NCBI RefSeq assembly: GCF_018614055.1
Contig: NZ_JAGGPB010000047.1
Location: 1-36,566 of the forward strand
DNA from: Streptomyces sp. ISL-98
GTDB lineage: Bacteria; Actinomycetota; Actinomycetes; Streptomycetales; Streptomycetaceae
DNA length: 36,566 nucleotides
Reading direction: 5' to 3'
The notes beneath the pieces were generated by a model, which worked only from the letters and a program-made list of their open reading frames with translations, made no database searches and was not told where the DNA came from. Position 1 is the first letter of the stretch; every line of letters begins with the position of its first letter. The position numbers were made by a program, and so were the translations under genes. Below are positions 1 to 8,633 of the stretch, one piece after another.

Positions 1-110
1 TTGAATACTTCGCGCCGGTACTTGGTCACGAACACCAAGTGGACGTGCAAGTTGTAGACGACGTGACGGCCCCGGCGGATATCGGTGTTTGGTTCCCAGC
101 GTGGTGACAT
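1..110 (-). CDS. tnpA: IS200/IS605 transposase TnpA, N-terminal part, cut by window edge
   Basis: Reads leftward from an ATG at 110 and runs off the window. The 36 visible residues include VVYNLHVHLVFVTKYRREVF, the first beta strand typical of Y1 (HUH) single-strand transposases of the IS200/IS605 group. The HUH histidines and catalytic tyrosine would lie outside the window, so activity cannot be judged. It is divergent from the tnpB start at 160, a layout known for IS605-type elements. The 49 bases between the two starts would hold both promoters. Confidence 0.8.
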   Translation of the reverse strand, partial: MSPRWEPNTDIRRGRHVVYNLHVHLVFVTKYRREVF

Positions 111-159
111 ACACCAAGCGCAGTATGATCAAGGACTCGACCGGAAGGGGGTGGGCCCG

Positions 160-303
160 ATGATCCGTGCGTACAAGTTCCTCATGCGGCCGACCGTCCG
201 CCAGGCCGCCGCGCTCGGCGAGATGCTGCGCGATCACTGCTCCCTCTACAACGGGGCCTTGCAGGAACGCCGGGTCGTCGCAGGAGTAGGTGATGCGTGG
301 TGA
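160..303 (+). pseudogene. tnpB: TnpB (IS605 OrfB) N-terminal fragment
   Basis: Starts at ATG 160 behind the purine-rich stretch GGAAGGGGG. Residues 1-38 (MIRAYKFLMRPTVRQ..., ending ...YNGALQERR) are the standard N-terminus of actinobacterial TnpB, the RNA-guided nuclease encoded by IS605 elements. The similarity stops near base 276; a few unrelated codons then lead to TGA at 301-303. A full TnpB is about 400 residues, so this copy has lost all RuvC residues and the zinc finger. The DNA to its right is the end of a LysR gene on the opposite strand, so the break is a recombination or insertion junction. Confidence 0.8.
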
Positions 304-929
304 GAAGCCAGCGCGTTCGCATGCCGTGATCGTGGCGGCTCGGCAGCGTTCGCAGCCGCCAACCCATGCGGAGTCACGGTGGTCTTCGAGGCGCTGATGG
401 GGTTGGTCACTGACGAGGTAGAGGGGGTCGTCCAGAGGTGGGTGAGTCGGAATCCTTCCTCCTCCAGCGGAGTGTCGGTATGCCGGAAGATCAAGGCGAC
501 GTTGACATGCCCCGAGCGCAGCATGTGCAGGCCCTCGACCGGGTGGGCATCGACGGGGGTTCAACTCGATGACCGGGTGCGTCCGGGTCAGCTCGGTGGC
601 TGCCTTCGGTACGAGGGTGCTGAGGACTGTTTGGCAACCGGCGAGTCGCACCCGTCCGGCACGAAGTCCCACGCGGGTGGCCAGCTCGACAGATGCGGCG
701 TCCACTCGCCCCAGGATCTCTGTTGCCCGCTGCGCCAGGAGTTCGCCTTCGGGGGTGAGTCGGATACCGCGGCCCATTCGTTGGATGAGCCTGGCTCCGG
801 TGGCGGCTTCCAGCCGCCCCACGTGGTGGCTGACCGACGGCTGGGAGTAATGCAGCTCCTTTGCCACTTCGGTCACCGGTCATGGCGGGCGACCGCCTCC
901 AGCACCTTGAGGCGAGTCAGGTTCAGCAT
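255..929 (-). pseudogene. LysR-family regulator, frameshifted and 3'-truncated
   Basis: Begins at ATG 929 (MLNLTRLKVLEAVARH), is interrupted by TGA after about 18 codons, and continues in another frame with a typical LysR helix-turn-helix (EVAKELHYSQPSVSHHVGRL). The effector domain follows in further frames (LRSGHVNVALIF, then DDPLYLVSDQPHQRL, VGGCERCRA, CERAGFSPRI). At least three frame changes are needed to read it through. The 3' end is lost where it meets the tnpB fragment near 255-276. It is divergent from the reductase gene at 1056, the usual LysR-target arrangement, so it probably once regulated that gene. A mutated relic is more likely than sequencing error because of the number of lesions. 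Confidence 0.75.
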
Positions 930-1055
930 GGATTAAGTTCATCTATGACCTGGGAGGAATTGGCATTGGACGTCATGATATTGGCGGTCATCATCGCTGC
1001 ATGACCGAGCTGATCCGACGAGACTGGACCAGCAGAAGGAAAGGAGTCGCCAGCC

Positions 1056-1712
1056 ATGTCACTAGCCCGCGTCCACAACTTCTCCATCTCGCTCGACGGC
1101 TTCGGCACCGGTGAGGGGCAGAGCCACGACGCGCCGTTCGGCCACGCCGGCGAAAGGCTGCACGAGTGGATGTTCACCACCCGGTTCTGGCACACGATGA
1201 CCGGCCGGCCCGGCCGGCCCGGCGGGACCGGCGGCCTCGACGACGCCTTCGCGCGGCAGTTCACGCCCGGGATCGGCGCCGAGATCATGGGCGCCGGGAA
1301 GTTCGGCCCGCCCGGCTGGCGAGAGGACCCGGAGTGGAAGGGATGGTGGGGGCCCAACCCGCCATTCCACACACCGACCTTCATCCTCACCCATCACCCG
1401 CGCCCGTCGATCGAGATGGAGGGAGGCACGACGTTCCACTTCCTCGACGCTTCTCCCGCCAAGGCGCTGGAGACGGCCCGCGAGGCCGCGGGCGGCCAGG
1501 ACGTACGCGTCGGCGGGGGGCCCACCGTGATCCGTGACTTCCTTGCCGCCGGGCTCATCGACCACATGCACATCGTGGTGGTCCCGATCCTGCTCGGCCG
1601 AGGCGTACGGCTCTGGGACGGACTGGAGGGCCTCGAGAAGGACTACGAGGTCGAGGCCACCTCCTCGCCCAGCGGAGTCACGCATGTGACGTTCACCCGT
1701 GTGGGTCTCTGA
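1056..1712 (+). CDS. RibD C-terminal/dihydrofolate reductase-like protein
   Basis: A 218-residue protein of the RibD_C/DHFR-like reductase group (YwjB/YyaP-like), which bind NADPH and act on unknown substrates in most bacteria. Diagnostic features are the N-terminal strand followed by ISLDGF near residues 9-14 and the late motif VGGGPTVIRDFLAAGLID (about 152-169) followed by VVPILLGRG. The start is supported by AAGGAAAGGAG upstream of ATG 1056. It stands alone, divergent from a broken LysR gene. Codon use is normal for the host and there is no visible damage. The family is clear; the substrate is not. Confidence 0.85.
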   Translation: MSLARVHNFSISLDGFGTGEGQSHDAPFGHAGERLHEWMFTTRFWHTMTGRPGRPGGTGGLDDAFARQFTPGIGAEIMGAGKFGPPGWREDPEWKGWWGPNPPFHTPTFILTHHPRPSIEMEGGTTFHFLDASPAKALETAREAAGGQDVRVGGGPTVIRDFLAAGLIDHMHIVVVPILLGRGVRLWDGLEGLEKDYEVEATSSPSGVTHVTFTRVGL

Positions 1713-1764
1713 GCCGGCCTCGGTCGACGACCCGGAGCGCGGGTAGGGCTCGAGGTCATGTCTT

Positions 1765-1850
1765 TACATAGGTGTCGTTCCAGGTCACGGAGCCAGATGT
1801 TGATCGATGCGAGGTGGACGGCGGTTTCGTAGCGCACGGCGATCCCCGGC
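1765..1850 (-). pseudogene. Transposase C-terminal remnant (IS5-type, tentative)
   Basis: On the minus strand a short stretch reads IAVRYETAVHLASINIWLRDL, resembling the conserved C-terminal end of actinomycete IS5-family transposases (RYE...ASI..WL). Nothing else of the transposase is present. It abuts the arginine-deiminase-like remnant at about 1850 in a different frame, so two broken genes meet here. The assignment rests on about 25 residues recalled from the family and is weak. Confidence 0.4.
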
Positions 1851-2200
1851 CCGCCCCCACTCCACACGGGTCAGGCCGAGCCGCTCCAAGGCCGCGGACG
1901 TGATGGCGACTTCGGGACGGCGTAGTGGCTTGGCTATCCGAGCCGACAGGTATACGTCGGGTGCCCAGGGCAAGGTGATGGCCGCGTCCCGGGTGAACAT
2001 CAGGTTCGGGTCCGTCCGGGCCGCGGCGAAACACGGGACGTCGCCGACCAGTTCGGCCAGGGGCTGACAGGTAGCACCTGCTGCATAAATGGCCTCCGTG
2101 AAGGCCCGGTGCTGAGCGGCAAAGCCCTCGAAGTCCGGATGTTCCCGGAAGAGGAATTTCTCCGTCAGCATGCCCGCGGGCACAGGACGCAGGGCCTCCA
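1850..2200 (-). pseudogene. Arginine deiminase/dimethylargininase-like fragment
   Basis: An open minus-strand segment of about 115 codons reads EKFLFREHPDFEGF, then TDPNLMFTRDAAITLPW and RIAKPLRRPE, motifs of the guanidino-modifying enzyme superfamily (arginine deiminase, dimethylarginine dimethylaminohydrolase). The PN..FTRD..I segment is the family hallmark before the first catalytic acidic residues. Neither the true start nor the C-terminal half with the catalytic His and Cys is present. The right side runs into a tyrosine-recombinase end at about 2203 and the left side into a transposase remnant, so it is a relic. Confidence 0.6.
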
Positions 2201-2202
2201 GA

Positions 2203-2328
2203 GCGATGCTGCTCGCGCGGTCCCGGCACGCCTCCGTCCGCTCGCTGGAGCGGTACGCTCGCCCCGGTGTCGATGCGGTCGCCCGGCACGTCGCCGAGCG
2301 AGACCCCGCCGCCCGCCACAAAGGTTGA
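2203..2328 (+). pseudogene. Tyrosine recombinase C-terminal remnant
   Basis: In the plus strand the frame ending at TGA 2326-2328 reads LLARSRHASVRSLERYARPG and about 20 further residues. This is the last part of a phage-type integrase: the late catalytic His (SRHAS) and the nucleophilic Tyr (ERYA). Almost the same segment occurs at about 19521-19595, with roughly 85% base identity by eye over about 80 bases. The rest of the enzyme is missing, so it cannot function alone. It marks the edge of a lost mobile element. Confidence 0.7.
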
Positions 2329-2447
2329 GCTTCCGGACCTACCGGCGGGTTACTTGCGCCCTGGTGTCCGAGCTAGGACTACTGGACCGTGAGCCAGGTC
2401 TTGTCGCGCTCTTGATTTGCGCTTGCGTTCGCTCCCTGTCTCCTCGA

Positions 2448-3080
2448 TCACACGCTCTCTTCCCGACGGACGGAGAAGGCACCCGCGGCAGCCGCCAGGA
2501 CTGCCGCCTCCGCGGCCCGTTCCGGGAGCTGCGGGTCCGGATTGGCACGCAGGAGCACTAGCTGGTGGTAGAGCGGCGCCGTGGCGGCGATCAGCAGGCT
2601 CCGTGCGTCCGTGTGCTGTGCGGGGAGTTCGCCGCGCTCGATGGCGCGCTCGACGAGGTTCTCGCACTGGGCGTACCGGTCCGTCCACAACTGCGTCTGG
2701 GCTCGCGCGGCCTGTTCGGAGTGGAACGAGGCGGCCATCAGGGCGACGGCGAACGACGGCTGTACGACCAGGGATTCCTGGATCTCCTGGTTGAGGGCCG
2801 TCAGATCGCCGCGCAGCGAGCCGGTGTCCGGCGGCTGCCAGTCGATCTCGCCGGCGGCGTCGATGACGTCGACGAGCAGGCCGCCGACATCGCGCCAACG
2901 CCGGTAGACCGTGGCGCGGTGCACTCCGGCCCGCGTCGCGACACCCTCAATCGTGAGTCCTTCGTGACCGCCTTCAGCGAGTTCGGCGCGCACCGCATCG
3001 AGAACCTGGGCGCGGATGCGGGCGGTGCGACCGCCCGGACGGCGGTCCGACGTCGTGTCCAGCGGGTCTGTCATCGGCAA
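2448..3080 (-). CDS. TetR-family transcriptional regulator
   Basis: 210 residues with a classical TetR N-terminal DNA-binding domain: about residues 20-66 include IRAQVLDAVRAELAEGGHEG, then TIEGVATRAGVHRATVYRRW, the helix-turn-helix. The C-terminal half is an all-helical ligand domain of the usual length. It is divergent from the acetyltransferase at 3174 across a 93-base gap containing the perfect palindrome at 3128-3141, so it very probably represses the acetyltransferase-glycosyltransferase pair and itself. ATG 3080 is used; a second ATG six bases in is equally possible and neither has a strong ribosome site. The gene appears intact. Confidence 0.88.
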   Translation of the reverse strand: MPMTDPLDTTSDRRPGGRTARIRAQVLDAVRAELAEGGHEGLTIEGVATRAGVHRATVYRRWRDVGGLLVDVIDAAGEIDWQPPDTGSLRGDLTALNQEIQESLVVQPSFAVALMAASFHSEQAARAQTQLWTDRYAQCENLVERAIERGELPAQHTDARSLLIAATAPLYHQLVLLRANPDPQLPERAAEAAVLAAAAGAFSVRREESV

Positions 3081-3127
3081 TCAGTATCCGGTTGATCAAG
3101 GCGGCAGGGCCGTGCCAGCATCTTAAC

Positions 3128-3141
3128 GCGACAGTTGTCGC
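3128..3141. promoter_or_regulatory. Palindrome, likely TetR operator
   Basis: GCGACAGTTGTCGC is a perfect inverted repeat (GCGACA, two-base centre, TGTCGC) lying 33 bases before the acetyltransferase start and about 48 bases before the TetR start. Position, symmetry and divergent gene layout fit a TetR operator covering one or both promoters. No convincing -35/-10 pair could be read with confidence. Confidence 0.5.
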
Positions 3142-3173
3142 CCTAGGCCCAGTAGAGAGGAACCGCCTCCACG

Positions 3174-3827
3174 ATGCCGCCCGTTCCCGCTGACCCCACC
3201 GTGCTCCACCCAATGCCCGAGCACCCGCGCGTGGTTCTGCTCAAGCCGCTGGTGAAGTCGCCGCTGATCGAGGTCGGTGACTTCTCCTACTACGACGATC
3301 CGGACGACTCGACCGCGTTCGAGACGCGCAACGTCCTGTACCACTACGGACCCGAGCGGCTCGTCATCGGCAAGTACTGCGCGCTGGGCACGGGCACGCG
3401 GTTCATCATGAACGGCGCCAACCACCGCATGGACGGCCCGTCCACGTTCCCCTTCCCCACCATGGGCGGCTCCTGGGCCGAGCACTTCGACCTGATCACC
3501 GGCCTGCCCGGCCGGGGCGACACCGTCGTCGGCAATGACGTCTGGTTCGGGCACGGCGTCACGGTCATGCCTGGCGTACGGATCGGCCACGGCGCGATCA
3601 TCGCCGCCGGCGCCGTGGTCACCGGCGACGTCCCCGACTACGGCATCGTCGGCGGCAACCCCGCCCGGCTCATCCGCACCCGCTACGACGCTGCGGACAT
3701 CGCCCGGCTCCTCGCCGTGGCGTGGTGGGACTGGCCCGTGCAGCACATCACCAGGCATGTACGGACGATCATGTCGGGGACCGTCGCCGACCTGGAGGAG
3801 GCCGCCGCGCAGATCGACCGGCCCTGA
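3174..3827 (+). CDS. XAT/CatB-type O-acetyltransferase (Vat-like)
   Basis: 217 residues forming a left-handed beta-helix acetyltransferase of the xenobiotic group, which transfers acetyl from acetyl-CoA to chloramphenicol or streptogramin A drugs. The catalytic-loop motif NGANHRMDG (His84) is present, followed by FPFPTMGGSW, hexapeptide repeats (VVGNDVWFGHGVTVMPGVRI, GAIIAAGAVV) and the closing VGGNPARLIRTRY. Length and motif order match Vat/CatB proteins. The substrate cannot be told from sequence. It lies 58 bases ahead of the macrolide glycosyltransferase and opposite a TetR gene, which supports a drug-resistance role. A GAGAGGA stretch precedes the ATG. Confidence 0.88.
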   Translation: MPPVPADPTVLHPMPEHPRVVLLKPLVKSPLIEVGDFSYYDDPDDSTAFETRNVLYHYGPERLVIGKYCALGTGTRFIMNGANHRMDGPSTFPFPTMGGSWAEHFDLITGLPGRGDTVVGNDVWFGHGVTVMPGVRIGHGAIIAAGAVVTGDVPDYGIVGGNPARLIRTRYDAADIARLLAVAWWDWPVQHITRHVRTIMSGTVADLEEAAAQIDRP

Positions 3828-3885
3828 CACCGCGTCCTCGCCACACCGCCCGCACCCGTCCCGCGCCAGAAACGAGTGATCGCCC

Positions 3886-5083
3886 ATGTCCCGTCACCGC
3901 GCCCATATCGCGATGGTCGGCGTCCCCATCGTCAGCCATGTCCTGCCCAGCCTCGCGCTCATCCGTGAGCTGGTGGCCCGCGGGCACCGGGTCACCTACG
4001 CCAACGACCCGTTCGTGGCCGACCGGATCGAGTCCGCCGGCGCGGAGCTGGTGCCCTGCATCTCCACGTTGCCCGTCGCCGACAACGACTGGCCTGCCGA
4101 TCCCATCGCGGCGGCGAGCCTCTTCCTCGACGACGCCGTCCAGGCGCTCCCGCAACTGCGCGCCGCCTACGACGACGATCCGGCCGACCTGTACCTCTAC
4201 GACATCGGCGCCTATGCCGCACGCGCCCTCGCAGAAGCGCAGGGCCGTCCCCTCGTGCAGCTGTCCCCGACGTTCGTCGGCTGGGACGGCTACGAGGAGG
4301 ATGTCGCGGCGCATCTGAGAAAGTTGCCGGGCGCCGACGCGTACCGGGAGAGGTTCGCGCGGTGGCTCGCCGACTGCGGTGCGACCACCACGGACGTGGA
4401 CGCGTTCTCCGGCCCGCCCGCCCGGGCCCTCGCCCTGATCCCGCGGGCGATGCAGCCGCACGCCGATCGAGTCGACACCGACACGGTGTCCCTCGTCGGC
4501 CCCTGCTTCGACACCCGAGCGGACACGGACCGGCTGGACCCGCCCGGCGGCCGCGGACCACGTGGTGCTGATCTCGCTCGGCTCGGCGTACACGCGCCGG
4601 CCCGCGTTCTACCGCCAGTGCATCGCGGCCTTCGGCGAACTGCTTGGCTGGCACGTCGTACTCCAGATCGGCAAATACGCCGACCCCGAGGAACTCGGCA
4701 CCATCCCGCCCAACGTCGAAGTGCACTCCTGGGTCCCGCAGCGGGCGATCCTGGAACAGGCCGACGCCTTCGTCACCCACGCTGGCATGGGCGGCTGCGG
4801 CGAAGGGCTCCTCGCTGGCGTTCCCATGATCGCCGTGCCGCAGGGAGCCGAGCAGTTCATGAACGCCGACCGGCTCGTGGAACTCGGCGTCGCCCGCCGT
4901 GTGGACACCGCTGACGCCACCGCCGAGACCCTTCGCGCGGCGCTGAACGACCTGGTCACGGATCAGGAACGCGTCGACCGGTCCAAGCAGTTGCAGGCCG
5001 CCGCCCGGGCCGAGGGCGGCACCCAGCGCGCTGCTGACCTCATCGAGAACATGTTGGCCGCCGCCGCGGGCCCCACGCTCTGA
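3886..5083 (+). pseudogene. Macrolide glycosyltransferase (OleD/Mgt family), one frameshift
   Basis: Together the two frames encode about 399 residues, the normal length of OleD/Mgt enzymes that inactivate macrolides by glucosylation from UDP-glucose. The first frame (3886 to about 4545) has HIAMVGVPIVSHVLPSL with the conserved N-terminal catalytic-type His18, IRELVARGHRVTYA, and ALIPRAMQPHADRVD. The second frame (from about 4546) has LISLGSAYTRRPAFYRQC, NVEVHSWVPQ, and the sugar-nucleotide site THAGMGG...EGL...PMIAVPQGAEQ. Removing one C from the run at about 4541-4545 restores a continuous OleD-like reading. It is either a recent inactivating insertion or a sequencing error. It is probably co-transcribed with the acetyltransferase. 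Confidence 0.85.
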
Positions 5084-5189
5084 CCACTGCCGCTTCCCTT
5101 CCCCGGCTGGCGCCGTCCTCATCCGAGGACCTGTACCTGCAGGACAAGCGCGGGAAGATCACCGCCAAGGGTGGGGCGGCGGAGTGAAT

Positions 5190-6375
5190 TCAGAAGATGT
5201 ACGCGCAGCGGCGCACCCGCCTGGCGATGCCGCCACCGTGCGCCCGGCTCTGGTCAGGTGGATGCCGTGGCGCCCCGGCCCTCGGAAGCGCGCGGGCTGG
5301 GCACCGTCGCTGCTGGCTCAACTCCAGGCCCAGGTCGAGGCGGCTGTTCATGTCCAGCTCGAACCTGCCGTACGGGTTCACGTGCGTCCAGAACAGCGGC
5401 GACAGCGCCCGCCGGTCCGCATCGGTGAGCGTGTCGGCCTACTTCGGGTCGGCGAGGACCTGCTGCATCAGCAGCGTGTTGACGTGGACCAGGGCGGACT
5501 GGAGCAGGTGGAGGGTGAGCATGGACACCTCCTGGGACTCCTTGTCCTGCCCGGCGAGGTCGCCGTCCTTGCCGTAGAAGAGGTCCTTGTTCGCGCTGTT
5601 CCAGTTCTCCACGACCTGCAAGCCCTCGTGGATCTCCTGCCGCAGCTCGACGTCGGCGAGGTAGTCGCAAACGATAGCCGTCCGCACCGCCCGCCCGAGT
5701 TCCTCGATCGCCTGGTAGGTGGGGTGCTTCGGCTCGCCGCGGGTGAAGCGGCGCAGGACCTGCTCGGCCTCCGCGGTGCCCAGGCGCAGGGCGGTGGTGT
5801 ACTTCACGATCTGGTCGTACTGCTGGCGGATCAGATCCCAGTTGATCGTCTTGGTGGACAGCACCGGCGCGAGGTTCGGCCAGTTCTCGTCCTCCCGTCC
5901 GCCGGCCGATACAGCTTCGCGGAGCCGATGTTCTTCAGCCTGGGCATGAGCTTGAAGTCGAGCATATGGGCGAAGGCGAAGCCGACGATGGGCGCGCCGT
6001 GGGTGTCCGTGTACTGCCGGTCTACCTCCATGTCGGTGCAGTGCCGCAAGACGCCCTCGATCATCGAGGCGACCTCGGAGGCCGAACAGGACATGAGCTG
6101 GGAGTAGATGCACACCGACTTCCGCTCGACGTGCCAGTAGATCATCACGCCGGGGCCCCGGTAGCGCTGGTGCCACTCGGTCATCAGGTTCGAGGACCAG
6201 GAGCCGAACTTGCGGCTGCCAGAGGCGCAAGCGGTGCCGGTGCCCCACCACATCTCGTCGCGAGCGGCGAAGGTGGCATTCACCAGCTTCACCAGCGCGG
6301 CGCGCATGTTGGCCCGGTTGACGAACAGGTGCCGCACCCGGCGCAGCGTCGCCTCGGACTCGCCGAGCAGCATCT
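5190..6375 (-). pseudogene. tnpA: Tn3-family transposase, C-terminal part, degraded
   Basis: Minus-strand frames give a Tn3 DDE transposase core: VNRANMRAALVKL, IYWHVERKSVCIYSQL, CSASEVASMIEGVLRHCTDM, YTDTHGAPIVGFAFAHML, INWDLIRQQYDQIVKYTTAL, VVENWNSANKDLFYG, and the end SPLFWTHVNPYGRFELDM. Three lesions are seen. The N-terminal two-thirds are absent beyond about 6375; the frame shifts near 5897; and a TAG at 5439-5441 replaces a likely Trp codon after LADPK. The segment that normally holds the first catalytic Asp reads CASGSRKFG, so that Asp appears to be Gly. The second Asp (TDTHG) and the Glu near VVENWN are still visible. The gene is dead. Confidence 0.8.
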
Positions 6376-6586
6376 GTACATCGACAACCACGTGGTGGAA
6401 GGCGAGGCGGACAGCGGCTGGCACGTCTTCAACCGAAGCGTGGTGGCCTGGGCACTGGCGGTCTTCCACCTCTTCTGGTGGCAAGCCGAGCGGTGGCAGG
6501 ACGTAGGCCCAGAGGAAGGCCAGTCGGTGACCACGCAACGGCAGCGCCGAATCCTGCGCGAGCTCGACGCCGGTCACTCCCACTAG
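6376..6586 (+). pseudogene. Unrecognised coding-like remnant
   Basis: After the Tn3 similarity ends, the plus strand has about 70 codons with strong G/C third positions ending at TAG 6584-6586, reading YIDNHVVEGEADSGWHVF and VVAWALAVFHLFWWQAERW. I do not recognise the family. There is no start codon of its own; upstream it runs antisense through the transposase remnant, so it is probably the 3' end of a gene truncated at the junction near 6376. Confidence 0.35.
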
Positions 6587-6836
6587 CAGAAAGCGTCCTT
6601 GCCCACAGAGTTGGACTTCGTTTCGCGACTCGGTCACGGCGAGGCCCTGGCATCGCCTACGCAAGGCTTTTCCGGAACTGCGGGCTGCCCAGGAGGTCCT
6701 GTGCCTTCCAGCCAATTTCATTACGGACAGTGCCCAGTTCATCGCTTGGCGTATCCGATTGGTGGCGTGCCGGTCTAGGTTCGCTGCGGCATTGGGAGGG
6801 ATGCCCCATGCCGACCGCTGTCGGGAAGGACTGCAT

Positions 6837-8633
6837 ATGCCGAAATCGCGCACCACGTCCGCCGAACGCCTGGAGAACTTGCGGGCCACACTGTCAGGGG
6901 CCCGCGCGGAGGCGCGCACGAGCCGCCGGATGCGGCTCAGCCGCGGCAGCAACCTGCTGACCGGAGTGCTGCTGCACGCCGCAGCCCGCCTGGACGAGGA
7001 CCTGGAACTGACCGACCTCGAACAGCGCCTGATCGACACCCTGCGTGCGGTGCTGCCCGACGAGGAGATCACCGCCTGGGGCCGGGAGTACAAGGAGCAG
7101 GTGGCCGCCCGCGGGGCCGTCGACCTCTTCCCGGCCGTGATCGCTGAACTGCCGGTCAAGACCGGCTTCGCCATGGCCGACCTGGTCGCAGCCGTCCCCG
7201 GCCTGGCCGACGAGATCCTCGCCCAGCCGAACGTCGCGGTCATCGACGTAAGCCAGCCGCCCGGCCCCGAAGGCTACGACACGCAGGAGTTCACCGCCGC
7301 ACAGGCCGAGTACGGCACCGGCGTCACCATCCTGACCGGCCCGCCGCTGCCCCAGGAATTGCGCGCGGCGCCCCTCCCGGCAAGGCTGCGACTGTCTCGC
7401 TTCCGCTGCGAGAAGCAGGGCACCGACTCAGTTTTCGCTCCCGCCAACGAGATCTACTGGATGACCAGCGCGGGCAGCGACACCGACACCAAGACCACCT
7501 ACGACTCGGGTGTCTTCAACGACGTCTACACCGGCAGCCAGCGCGACTTCCCCAGCGACGCCTATCTGTTCAACGGCACTGTTCAGCAGAACGTGACCTG
7601 GCACATCCAGTGCTGGGAAGAAGATGACAGCGACACCGCCTTCTACCGGGACCTGCGCAAGGCCCTGGAAGACGTCGCCGAGTACTGCATCGACGCCGCC
7701 GTCCAGCTCACCGAGGACGGCGACGACGACGCCGAGGGCGGAGCCGGCCTGGGCGCCCTGATCGCTCTCGCCGCCGCGCTGCTGGCCTGGCTGGTCGGAC
7801 TGATCACCAACCAGGACGACCTGGTCAAGGAACGCAGCTACGGCATGAATAAAAGGGCGCTTTACGCCCTGCTCAACCAGCCCGGACGCGAAGACTGGTG
7901 GAGCTTCGACGGCGGCAGCGAGGGACGCCACAAACTGTGGATCCAGTGGGCCGCAGCCAAGGGCGGCCAGGTACACGCCGCGGTGCGCCGCAACGCCACC
8001 CACACTTACTTCTTCCACGGCGACCAGGTCGTGAAGTACAACACCTCCGCCGAGCGGCTCGACCAAGGGCCACTGCCGATCGGCGACGCCTTCCGCGCAC
8101 TGCGCGGTACTCCCTTCGCCCGCCCCACGACCGCGGTGGAACTACCCAAGGTTCCAGCTCCTTGGGTCGCCAAGGGCCTCATCACCGACACCGGCATCGC
8201 CGATGACCGCATTTGCCTGTTCTCCGGGGCCGACTGCCTGATCTACCGCATCGACAGCAACCGCATCGAAGCCGGCCCACTGCCGATGAGCCAGCTCTTC
8301 CCCGCCGCGAAACTCTGGTTCTTCACCTTCGTGCCCGAGGCGGTCTGCCGGATCAACAACGACGAGGTATACCTGCTCTGGGGGGAGCACTACCGGCGCT
8401 ACAACCAGGCCAACGACACCATCGGCGGCCAGACCAGCATTGCCGCCGGCTGGCCCGGCCTGGCCGCTGCCTCGGTCCCCCCGCACGTGATCGCCGCCGT
8501 ACAGAAGGACGCCGGCCGCTACTACTTCTTCCAAGGCACGCGGTACGTGCGCTACCGAGCCTCCGGCGAAGCCGTCGAAGCCAAGCACAGCATCCTTGAC
8601 GGCTGGCCCGGCCTGAAGAACACCGACTGGTGA
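6837..8633 (+). CDS. Hemopexin-repeat protein with one membrane segment
   Basis: A 598-residue protein. ATG 6837 is chosen because GGGAAGGA sits six bases upstream; an in-frame ATG at 6759 lacks a ribosome site. Residues 1-290 form a soluble region of unknown family. A glycine/alanine/leucine-rich stretch at about 300-325 (GALIALAAALLAWLVGLI) is a likely membrane helix, preceded by an acidic run (EDGDDDAEG). From about 379 to the end there are four hemopexin-type blades, each with a Y/F-F-F/W-x-G-x-x-Y/V-x-R/K-Y pattern (TYFFHGDQVVKYN, ICLFSGADCLIYRID, VYLLWGEHYRRYN, YYFFQGTRYVRYR), the last two ending in GWPGL. Four blades make a complete propeller. No signal peptide is visible. Ligand and topology are unknown. 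It stands alone between mobile-element remnants. Confidence 0.75.
   Translation: MPKSRTTSAERLENLRATLSGARAEARTSRRMRLSRGSNLLTGVLLHAAARLDEDLELTDLEQRLIDTLRAVLPDEEITAWGREYKEQVAARGAVDLFPAVIAELPVKTGFAMADLVAAVPGLADEILAQPNVAVIDVSQPPGPEGYDTQEFTAAQAEYGTGVTILTGPPLPQELRAAPLPARLRLSRFRCEKQGTDSVFAPANEIYWMTSAGSDTDTKTTYDSGVFNDVYTGSQRDFPSDAYLFNGTVQQNVTWHIQCWEEDDSDTAFYRDLRKALEDVAEYCIDAAVQLTEDGDDDAEGGAGLGALIALAAALLAWLVGLITNQDDLVKERSYGMNKRALYALLNQPGREDWWSFDGGSEGRHKLWIQWAAAKGGQVHAAVRRNATHTYFFHGDQVVKYNTSAERLDQGPLPIGDAFRALRGTPFARPTTAVELPKVPAPWVAKGLITDTGIADDRICLFSGADCLIYRIDSNRIEAGPLPMSQLFPAAKLWFFTFVPEAVCRINNDEVYLLWGEHYRRYNQANDTIGGQTSIAAGWPGLAAASVPPHVIAAVQKDAGRYYFFQGTRYVRYRASGEAVEAKHSILDGWPGLKNTDW

Noticed and set aside
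5966..6375. Plus-strand frame opposite the Tn3 transposase core
   Set aside because: The minus strand carries the recognisable DDE transposase motifs; only the part after 6376 may be real plus-strand coding.
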